Below, in pieces: positions 54,504 through 61,766 of a stretch of 64,000 nt of DNA. The position numbers and the translations under genes are program-made. The notes beneath the pieces are model-generated. The model did not search any database and had not been told where the DNA came from. It worked only from the letters and a program-made list of their open reading frames with translations. The stretch lies in assembly GCA_017577615.1 (NCBI GenBank), contig PKRE01000001.1, positions 124,001 to 188,000 of the forward strand, written 5' to 3'. Source of the DNA: Gammaproteobacteria bacterium. GTDB taxonomy: Bacteria > Pseudomonadota > Gammaproteobacteria > Steroidobacterales > Steroidobacteraceae. How positions within the stretch are numbered: position 1 is the first letter of the stretch; every line of letters begins with the position of its first letter.

Positions 54504-55700
54504 TCACAGCGCGATCGCGATGCCCAGCCGTAACTGGGAGTCCAGCTTCCGGTCGAACTCTAGCAAGCTCTCGCCGTAGCCACTGAAATACTGCAACAGA
54601 ACCCAGCCGCTCAGATCGCCGCCGCTCAATTTCGCAAGCGGATAGGAGGCATTGAGCTCGACGCTGCCATAGCTGCTGCGCGTACCCTTGCGCACCGTGG
54701 CACTGAAATCCAGCCCTCCCTTGCTCCCGATCCCGAACAGCCAGTCCACATAGCCACGATAGTGACCGATCGTCGGATTCTCATCCTTCGAGTGATAGTC
54801 GTGCACGAGCGGCGCCGCGTACGCCCGAAACCCGTCCGGATCACCGAAGGTCAGCAGCGGTCTCACATAGAGCATGTTGAAGCTGCGCGAATCCGTCCCT
54901 TCCTTGCCGTTCGACTCGTGCCCTATGCCACCTTCCACACCGATGCGTAGGCGGCCGTCGAGAAGTCGATACAGATCGTGGTTGGAATAAAAGAGACGCG
55001 GACGATAGCTCGAGTCGCGAAACGGCCGTGAAAGATCATGTAAGTCCCACAACGAAGTCTGCGTGTAAGACAGATAGATGTCGTCGATCCATCCCAGACG
55101 TTCGGCGAGCCGGCCCTGCCCATCGAAGAGCTGGTAGCGCAAGCTGATCTGGAACTTCGCGTTGAGCCCGCCATCGCCTCCGACGATGAAGTAGATGGGC
55201 TCGTAGACCGAGACGGCCAACGGCGGGGGCTTGTCGATCAAGGCTGAGCGCGGCATCGAGCGCCCGCGATGCGTCCCTTCCGCCGCGACCGTTGCGGGGT
55301 GTACAGCCGGCTCCGCGGGCGCGATTTGCACCAGCAGCTCGTTTGTGGCCAGCCCCGTCGACGTCAGCATCGCCACCCCTTCTGCCTCGACGGGCAACAC
55401 CCCGTGCAGCGCAATCTTCACGAACGCCTGCGGATCGATGCGGATCTCGCCGCTAAGCTCTGGCTCGAACGGCACGATGCTGGTCCCTGCGGGCGTCTCG
55501 AGACGGATGTGAAATGGCGCGGGAACCTCCAGAGTCTGCTGTTCCGCTCCATCGTTCGTCACCACGAGCTCCAACGTGACCGTCTCACCGGCGGTCGCGC
55601 GCGGCTGTGGAATCGTCAATGTGACGGCTGCATACGCGAGCCCGCCGTGAAAGAGCGTCGTCGCGACAACGATGCGCAATAGCGCCTGTAGGACTGACAT
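54504..55700 (-). CDS. pldA: outer-membrane phospholipase A1 with an N-terminal extra domain
   Basis: A 398-residue protein. After the signal peptide (ending near A-Y-A-A), residues about 25-150 form a beta-rich, Ig-like domain not present in E. coli OmPLA. The C-terminal barrel carries the active-site block G-H-E-S-N-G with catalytic His and Ser, the partner Asn in S-F-N-M-L-Y, and the closing Y-F-S-G-Y-G-E-S-L. It hydrolyses phospholipids that reach the outer leaflet. ATG at 55700 has GAGGAA nine bases upstream; a start seven codons earlier is less likely. plsB lies upstream on the same strand. Confidence 0.9.
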   Translation of the reverse strand: MSVLQALLRIVVATTLFHGGLAYAAVTLTIPQPRATAGETVTLELVVTNDGAEQQTLEVPAPFHIRLETPAGTSIVPFEPELSGEIRIDPQAFVKIALHGVLPVEAEGVAMLTSTGLATNELLVQIAPAEPAVHPATVAAEGTHRGRSMPRSALIDKPPPLAVSVYEPIYFIVGGDGGLNAKFQISLRYQLFDGQGRLAERLGWIDDIYLSYTQTSLWDLHDLSRPFRDSSYRPRLFYSNHDLYRLLDGRLRIGVEGGIGHESNGKEGTDSRSFNMLYVRPLLTFGDPDGFRAYAAPLVHDYHSKDENPTIGHYRGYVDWLFGIGSKGGLDFSATVRKGTRSSYGSVELNASYPLAKLSGGDLSGWVLLQYFSGYGESLLEFDRKLDSQLRLGIAIAL

Positions 55701-55757
55701 TGGAGGTTTCCTCACGCGCAACGCGATGCTTCCGGCATCGCTTACGCGTAGGATGCA

Positions 55758-58208
55758 TCAACGGTGAGTCACCTGCAGCACGCTGTTGCGGATTTGCTCG
55801 TGCAGGACGAGCTGGGCATCCTCGGCCACGGCCGAGAGCGTGTCCGTGAAAGTGAGGCGGCCTTCCGCGTTGACCCCGAGCACGCGCCGCTCGCGCAGCA
55901 GGTCGATGAAGTTCTTGAACAGCGACCTGTCGAAGAACTCCGGCGAATTGAGCTCGTACAGCAGCGACATGCGCTGCGCCATGAGCTGACACTGCGACTC
56001 GAGCGCATCTTGCGTGATGCGGCCGCTGCCGCACTTGAGCAGCACGGAGATCGCCAGGTAATAGCGCTCGATGATCTGCACCGTGATTTGCGCCAACACT
56101 GAAAGCTGCACCGCCTCCGCCGATCCCGTCGGAGGACGACGCCAGGACCGACCGTCATCCAGCGACTCGAGCAGGCCGTGGTTGGCGAGATCATCCAACG
56201 TTTCGATGACGCGTCCCGCAATTTCCTCCTCGCTCCAGCGCAAGAACAGCTCGTCACGCACGTACGGGTAGATGCGCCACATCAGGCGTTGAATGTCCTC
56301 GAGGCGCATCGTGCGGTTGTTGAGAAAGCAGCAGGCGATCAGCGAGTGGACGGCGATCAAGTGCAGCACATTGTTGCGAATGTAGGTCATCAGGACCGAG
56401 TTTTCCTCGGTCATGCGCAAGATGTCGCCAAGAGGATGCCTGACGCGCTCGACCACGCCGAGCCTCTCGGCATGGCGCACCATGGAATGACCGTCCTCGC
56501 TGGTGATCCACACGAAGGGCGAATAAGGGGCCTGGCGCAACAGCGAGGCATATAGCTCCAATTGACGCACGAGATCGCTCTCCAGCATCGCTTGCTTTGG
56601 CGTAGCCAGGAGGACGAGCGAGATCAGATTGATCGGCGTGACGCAGGCCGCGCTGTTGATATTCGTCATGATGCGCATGGCCAGCTCGTTCACGGCGCTG
56701 GAAAGCCATGGTGGTCGCTCATCTCGCCCAGGCAACGGATATGCGGCTCGATACCGTTCGAGCAATTCCGTGAGCGCGATGGGCTCGCCGAAGCTGACAT
56801 GGACCTTGCCGTACTTCTGTCTCAGTGCAGGCAAGGCGCGCAGCAATCCAAGAATCGTTTCCTTCTGCTTCGGCTTGCCGGAGAGCTCGCCGATGTACGT
56901 CTTACCTTCCACGAGCTTTTCGTAGCCGAAGTAAACGGGCAGGAACACGACCGGCCGGCGCGGGTCGCGCAAGTAACTACGCAGTGTCATGGCGAGCATG
57001 CCGGTCTTTGGCTGCAACAGTCGACCCGTGCGGCTGCGCCCACCCTCGATGAAGTACTCGATTGAGTGACCACGAGCCATCATGAGCCCGAGATAGGTCA
57101 TGAACACCATCGTGTAGAGCGAGTTACCCTTGAAGCTGCGCCGCAAATAGAACGCGCCGCCCTTGCGCAACAAACGCCCGACGATGGGCATGTTCAGGTT
57201 GATGCCTGCTGCGATATGCGGAATGGCGTAGCCCTTGTAATAGATGGCATAGGACAACAGCAGATAATCCATGTGGCTGCGATGGCAGGGCACATAGATG
57301 ATCTCGCTGTCCTCTACGACCTTCTGCAGCAGCTCGACGTTGTGCAGCTCAACGCCATCGTAGAGCTTGTTCCAGAACCACGTGAGCACCCGCGCCATGA
57401 TCGTCACGAACACATGGGAGTAGTTCGCGGCGATCTCCGTCGCATATCCCTGCGCGATCTTGAGCGCTTCGCGGCGGCTGATCTTCTTGGCGCGCATTTC
57501 ATCCGCCATCGCGCGACGTACGGCCGCGGACCGCAGCATCTGCGCAACGATCGTGCGTCGATGGGAAAGGTCCGGGCCAATTGCCGCAGCACGCTGCCGC
57601 GCAACGCTCGTGCGAAGCGTCCGGGCCAGGCGACGTACCGCGCGCGAGGCATCAGCGCCATCGGCAAGCGCAGCACGCAGCGATACCGGCTCGCCGAGCT
57701 GCACGAACAAATTACGTCCGTTGACGAGCACTGATAGAAAGCGTCTGAAGCGGCCGGCGCGCGCCCAGTGTTCCGCCAAGAGTACGCGCAGCCAGGATCC
57801 TTCCTTGTCGGGAGCCCTGCCCCACAAGACGTTCACAGGCACAAGGTCGACATCGAGGCTGGGATCGGCCAATGCGGCTGCAACGAGCTGTCGCAGCGGC
57901 GCGCCAATGCGCCGATCCACACGATCACCCCAAAAACCGGCACGACGCTCGAGGAACAGCACGGCGCGCGACGGCAGTGGTGGCTTGAGCGGCTGCAGGG
58001 GAGATGGAAAACTCCGTTGCTGACACGCTCGCTCGAGGGCAATCACATCCGCGACCGCCACCGATCCGAGCACGTAGCAAACGGGACGCTCGCCCTGAGC
58101 GATGCGCCGTTGCGCATCGTCGGCGAGCACGTGCGGACGCGCCCACCAAGACAGCGGGCCGCGCAGCACCTGCAGCCAGACTCGATCCAATCTATCGAGA
58201 TCCGCCAT
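55758..58208 (-). CDS. plsB: glycerol-3-phosphate 1-O-acyltransferase
   Basis: An 816-residue membrane-associated enzyme that makes lysophosphatidic acid, the first step of phospholipid synthesis. It has the acyltransferase motifs C-H-R-S-H-M-D-Y (block I, H-x4-D), G-G-A-F-Y-L-R-R-S-F (block II), F-I-E-G-G-R-S-R-T-G (block III) and V-F-L-P-V-Y-F-G-Y (block IV). Length equals that of E. coli PlsB (807). Followed by pldA after a short gap, linking synthesis and turnover of phospholipids. Confidence 0.97.
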   Translation of the reverse strand: MADLDRLDRVWLQVLRGPLSWWARPHVLADDAQRRIAQGERPVCYVLGSVAVADVIALERACQQRSFPSPLQPLKPPLPSRAVLFLERRAGFWGDRVDRRIGAPLRQLVAAALADPSLDVDLVPVNVLWGRAPDKEGSWLRVLLAEHWARAGRFRRFLSVLVNGRNLFVQLGEPVSLRAALADGADASRAVRRLARTLRTSVARQRAAAIGPDLSHRRTIVAQMLRSAAVRRAMADEMRAKKISRREALKIAQGYATEIAANYSHVFVTIMARVLTWFWNKLYDGVELHNVELLQKVVEDSEIIYVPCHRSHMDYLLLSYAIYYKGYAIPHIAAGINLNMPIVGRLLRKGGAFYLRRSFKGNSLYTMVFMTYLGLMMARGHSIEYFIEGGRSRTGRLLQPKTGMLAMTLRSYLRDPRRPVVFLPVYFGYEKLVEGKTYIGELSGKPKQKETILGLLRALPALRQKYGKVHVSFGEPIALTELLERYRAAYPLPGRDERPPWLSSAVNELAMRIMTNINSAACVTPINLISLVLLATPKQAMLESDLVRQLELYASLLRQAPYSPFVWITSEDGHSMVRHAERLGVVERVRHPLGDILRMTEENSVLMTYIRNNVLHLIAVHSLIACCFLNNRTMRLEDIQRLMWRIYPYVRDELFLRWSEEEIAGRVIETLDDLANHGLLESLDDGRSWRRPPTGSAEAVQLSVLAQITVQIIERYYLAISVLLKCGSGRITQDALESQCQLMAQRMSLLYELNSPEFFDRSLFKNFIDLLRERRVLGVNAEGRLTFTDTLSAVAEDAQLVLHEQIRNSVLQVTHR

Positions 58209-58230
58209 GAAACGCCTGGTGAGCCGCCTT

Positions 58231-58443
58231 TCAGCGGTCTTGTTGGTTGTCGAGCGCTTCGTTCAATTGCTTCATGCGCTGGCTCGCGACGTCTTCGACG
58301 GCGCGAGCTTTGTCCATTGTGCCCGTCAGCTCTGCAAAAGCCGTATCCTCGATGGGCTGGGCACGCGAGTTCGCTTCCTGCTCGCCGCACGCACATAGCG
58401 CCAGCAGCAACCCGATCAGCCCTGGCAAACTCGCCGTTCTCAT
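58231..58443 (-). CDS. small lipoprotein
   Basis: A 70-residue protein with a lipoprotein-type signal (L-L-L-A-L-C-A-C-G; modified Cys probably residue 17 or 19) and a charged mature part that looks helical (M-D-K-A-R-A-V-E-D-V, M-K-Q-L-N-E-A-L). GAGGG lies about six bases before the ATG at 58443; longer upstream readings lack a ribosome site. It lies 22 bases before plsB. Function unknown. Confidence 0.7.
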   Translation of the reverse strand: MRTASLPGLIGLLLALCACGEQEANSRAQPIEDTAFAELTGTMDKARAVEDVASQRMKQLNEALDNQQDR

Positions 58444-58531
58444 AAACGCCCTCACGCGCGACGGAATCATAAAGATCGCTCTGTGTGCGCTGCCAGCGCG
58501 ATTGCAGCTCGGAGCGGTCACATGCGGCGAG

Positions 58532-59035
58532 TCAACGTGCCTCCAGACGGCGCAAGAAACCATCGAGGAGCTCGCAAATCTGCTCGATATCGGCGGTGAG
58601 GCGATGATCCGAATCCAGTACGTGAAGCTCACAAGCATATTCGCGCGCGAAGCGGATCGCATTCTCTACCGGGACGATGTCATCGCGCCAGCCGTGTACG
58701 ATGCAGATCGGGCATTCCGCCGGCACCGGCGTGTACTGCTCGTAGCCCGGCATGTAGAAAGCCGGCGCCAGCAAAAACAAGCCGCGTGTCGGCACGTGCG
58801 ACGAGACGGTAGCGGCAACGTGCGCGCCGAGGCTCGAGCCGACGAGTATCAAGTCGCCCGCGATCGTCTTACAGAACTCCAGCAGCTTCTGCACCCGAGT
58901 TGCTGGATCGTCGATCCCTCGATAGTCGACGGATTCCACGCGCAGCCCGTGGCGACGCGCGACTTCCGCCATCGCCGTGATCTTCGTGCCCCATGGTTCG
59001 CCGTCTTTGCCGTGAGAGAAGATGATGGTTCGCAT
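58532..59035 (-). CDS. small alpha/beta hydrolase
   Basis: A 167-residue compact alpha/beta hydrolase. It has M-R-T-I-I-F-S-H-G-K-D-G-E-P-W-G at the start, the nucleophile elbow V-G-S-S-L-G-A-H (Ser), an acid in H-G-W-R-D-D-I-V-P and a histidine in D-S-D-H-R-L. The triad is complete, so esterase or thioesterase activity is likely; substrate unknown. ATG 59035 gives the family-like N-terminus; starts at 59053 or 59065 (TTG) are possible and none has a clear ribosome site. Confidence 0.82.
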   Translation of the reverse strand: MRTIIFSHGKDGEPWGTKITAMAEVARRHGLRVESVDYRGIDDPATRVQKLLEFCKTIAGDLILVGSSLGAHVAATVSSHVPTRGLFLLAPAFYMPGYEQYTPVPAECPICIVHGWRDDIVPVENAIRFAREYACELHVLDSDHRLTADIEQICELLDGFLRRLEAR

Positions 59036-59115
59036 GACTGGACGTGTGAGCATGTGACGTGCCAATAGGATGGCCGGGCTCGGCGCGGACGTCTACACGT
59101 TGCGTGCTCATGCGC

Positions 59116-59946
59116 CTACCTGTCAGCCGATAAGGAGCGGAAATCGTACACTTTTCCATCGGCCAAATGCGACGGCACGACGTTGCAGATGCTCGAGAAG
59201 ATTGCTTCGGTTCTACCGGGATAGGCACGTTCCCATTCCCGCAGCATTTTCTTGATCTCCGCTCTCTGTAAGTTCTCCTGGGAGCCGCAGAGCGAGCACG
59301 GAATCAAAGGGAAGGCCCGCGCACGCGCATAGCGCGCGATGTCCTGCTCTGACACGTAAGCCAGCGGACGGATCACGATGTGACGTCCGTCCTCGGAGCG
59401 CAGCTTCGGCGGCATGGCTTTCAGCTTGCCGCCGAAGAACATGTTGAGGAACAACGTCTCGATGATGTCGTCGCGGTGATGACCGAGCGCAATCTTGGTG
59501 ATGCCGTTGTCCGCTGCATAACGGTAGAGCGCGCCACGACGCAGACGCGAGCACAAACCGCACATCGTCTTGCCTTCGGGAATGAAGCGCTTGACCACGC
59601 TGTAAGTGTCTTGCTCGATGATGTGAAAGGGCACACCGAGTGAACGCAGGTACTCGGGCAGCACGTGTGCGGGGAAGCCCGGCTGCTTCTGGTCCAAGTT
59701 GACGGCGATGAGCTCGAAACGTACCGGCGCGCTTCGCTGCAACGAGAGCAGGATGTCGAGTAACGTGTACGAGTCCTTCCCTCCGGAGACGCACACCATC
59801 ACTCGATCGCCGTCCTCGATCATTCGGTAGTCCTCGATGGCCTTTCCGACGAGACCACGCAGACGGGCCTGCAACCGCTTGAAGTTGTTGGAGGGTGACG
59901 GGACAGCGGACATAGTGGGGGCTCTGCGCTCTGAAAAAGAGGGCAT
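59116..59946 (-). CDS. ttcA: tRNA 2-thiocytidine biosynthesis protein
   Basis: A 276-residue enzyme (265 if it starts at the ATG at 59913) that thiolates cytidine 32 in tRNA using ATP and a 4Fe-4S cluster. It has the PP-loop S-G-G-K-D-S-Y-T, the cluster cysteines C-G-L-C and C-S-L-C, and G-H-H-R-D-D-I-I-E-T. Slightly shorter than E. coli TtcA (311). Neither start has a good ribosome site. Neighbouring genes are on the same strand but unrelated. Confidence 0.95.
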   Translation of the reverse strand: MPSFSERRAPTMSAVPSPSNNFKRLQARLRGLVGKAIEDYRMIEDGDRVMVCVSGGKDSYTLLDILLSLQRSAPVRFELIAVNLDQKQPGFPAHVLPEYLRSLGVPFHIIEQDTYSVVKRFIPEGKTMCGLCSRLRRGALYRYAADNGITKIALGHHRDDIIETLFLNMFFGGKLKAMPPKLRSEDGRHIVIRPLAYVSEQDIARYARARAFPLIPCSLCGSQENLQRAEIKKMLREWERAYPGRTEAIFSSICNVVPSHLADGKVYDFRSLSADR

Positions 59947-60084
59947 GAAATTGTACGGTCAAGTGCGGTGATGCCACAGGCGGAGAGCCGGTCGGCGCAC
60001 TTGCCGGTGCGCAATTCACGCGCAGCGGGGCAACGCCAAGCGCAACTCCTCTAATAAAAGGCCCAGAGCCCAGCGCTCCGCGCC

Positions 60085-61581
60085 CTACTCCCCCAAGTAC
60101 TTCCCCTCCACGTACCTCAACCAAGCGGCCGAGGTGAGGGGCTTGTCGGTGGCGTTCTCGATCAGTTCCGCCATGCTGAGGCGTGCGCCGTGACCGTGGA
60201 TGTTCTCGCGCAGCCAAACGGACAGGCCGGAGAAATGCCCGGCAGCGATCTCGCGGTCGAGCTCGGGATACTCGCTCCGTAACGTCTCGTACAGCTGCGC
60301 GGCCATCACGGCCCCGATAGCGCAAGACGGAAAATAGCCGAACAGGCCGAGCGGCCAGTGCACATCCTGCAAGCAGCCCTCGGCGTCATTCGCCGGGCGG
60401 GCGCCCAAGCGAGCGTCGATACGTGCGTTCCATGCCTCGGGCAAGTCGGTGATTCTGATCTCGCCGGCGAGTATCTCCCTCTCGAGCTCGTAACGGAGAA
60501 CCAGGTGCACGATGTAGCTCACTTCATCCGCTTCGGCTCGAACCGGGCTGCGGCGCACGCGCGTCAGCGCCCGGTAGAGGTTGTCAACCCGCCATTCCGG
60601 CCCGGAGACGCCAGCGATACGCTCCAGGTGCGGCTGGAGATACTGCAGAAATGCTTGGCTCCGACCGATCATCATCGCCAGCAAGGAGGACTGACTTTCC
60701 CGCACCGCCACGCCAGCTTCGCGCCCCACCGGCTGGTCTCGCCACGCTTCAGGCAACCCCAGGCTGTACATCGCGTGGCCCATCCCATGCAGCACGCTCA
60801 CGACCCCACTGAGCAACTGGCCGCCAACGAAGTGGCTCGTCAGTCGCAGATCATCGGGCGCACCGCTCGTGAGCGGATATTCCGCTTCGTCCAATCGTCC
60901 ACGATCGAAAGGGAAGCCCATGGCCTTCATGAGCTGGACCGCAAGCTCTTTCTGTTTCGCAGGCGCGATGTGCTCGGTGAGCTCGAGCGGCTGTCGAACC
61001 GCCTGGCAGTCGATGATTTCCTGGATGAGCCCGGGCAACCGACGCACGATCGGCATAAGAAGCGTGTCGATTTCCTGGCTCGTGAGCTTCGGGCTCAGCT
61101 CGTCAAGAAGCGCATCGTAGGGGTTCAAGCCGAGCGCATTGCCGAGCAGCGCCGCCTTGTCCCTCGTGAGGTTGACGACTTCCTCGAGGGCGGGCGCAAG
61201 CACGCTGAAATCCTTCTTCTGCCGCGCTTCCAGCCAGCAAACCTGCGCACGCACTGTGGCTCTTGCCAGCTGAGCGACGAGATTCTGGGGCGTCGCGAAC
61301 GCGTGCTCGCGCTCGCGCCGCATCTCGCGCAAATTGGCCAGCTGCCACTCGTCCAAACCCTGCGCGTTCGCTTCGGCTCGCTCGAGCAGCCGCGAGACTC
61401 GCGGCGAGGTAAGAATCGTATGACAGTGTGTCTCGAGCGCGGCGAGCTGCTCACCGCGCAGCGCTGCGCTTCCGCGCGGCAGCGACACCGCACAATCCCA
61501 CCGCAGGATCGAGGCGGCCGTACGAAACGCGTGCAAGCGCCTGAATTCGTGCTCGAGGTGTCGATACGGAGTCAGCGCCAT
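60085..61581 (-). CDS. M32-family carboxypeptidase homologue with altered active site
   Basis: A 498-residue protein of normal length for Taq/Pfu-type M32 metallocarboxypeptidases. Family blocks are present: a D-D-L-R-L-T motif (near 243), R-E-S-Q-S with the third zinc ligand Glu295, and G-R-S-Q-A-F. The central H-E-x-x-H reads H-G-M-G-H (265-269): both zinc-binding histidines are kept but the catalytic glutamate is glycine. The codon there is GGG, one base from GAG. Either a pseudoenzyme or a sequencing/assembly error; the rest of the frame is intact. Confidence 0.88.
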   Translation of the reverse strand: MALTPYRHLEHEFRRLHAFRTAASILRWDCAVSLPRGSAALRGEQLAALETHCHTILTSPRVSRLLERAEANAQGLDEWQLANLREMRREREHAFATPQNLVAQLARATVRAQVCWLEARQKKDFSVLAPALEEVVNLTRDKAALLGNALGLNPYDALLDELSPKLTSQEIDTLLMPIVRRLPGLIQEIIDCQAVRQPLELTEHIAPAKQKELAVQLMKAMGFPFDRGRLDEAEYPLTSGAPDDLRLTSHFVGGQLLSGVVSVLHGMGHAMYSLGLPEAWRDQPVGREAGVAVRESQSSLLAMMIGRSQAFLQYLQPHLERIAGVSGPEWRVDNLYRALTRVRRSPVRAEADEVSYIVHLVLRYELEREILAGEIRITDLPEAWNARIDARLGARPANDAEGCLQDVHWPLGLFGYFPSCAIGAVMAAQLYETLRSEYPELDREIAAGHFSGLSVWLRENIHGHGARLSMAELIENATDKPLTSAAWLRYVEGKYLGE

Positions 61582-61766
61582 GAACGATAGCTCGATACAG
61601 ACTCGCAGCGTCCCATTCTATAGGCCTGGGGGCTGGAGGCCCGAGGCCAACAAAGCACAAGCGCGGCACGCGCGACTGACGGCGCCCGGCATCAGCAGGT
61701 CTACGTGGAACGAGCACAGGGTTCAAGCCAGACGCACTCGATTGCGTGCGCCCGGGCTCGAGCCCG

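Noticed and set aside
60358..61590. 410-codon open frame on the + strand opposite the M32 gene
   Set aside because: No motif or ribosome site; the - strand reading matches the M32 family along its whole length.
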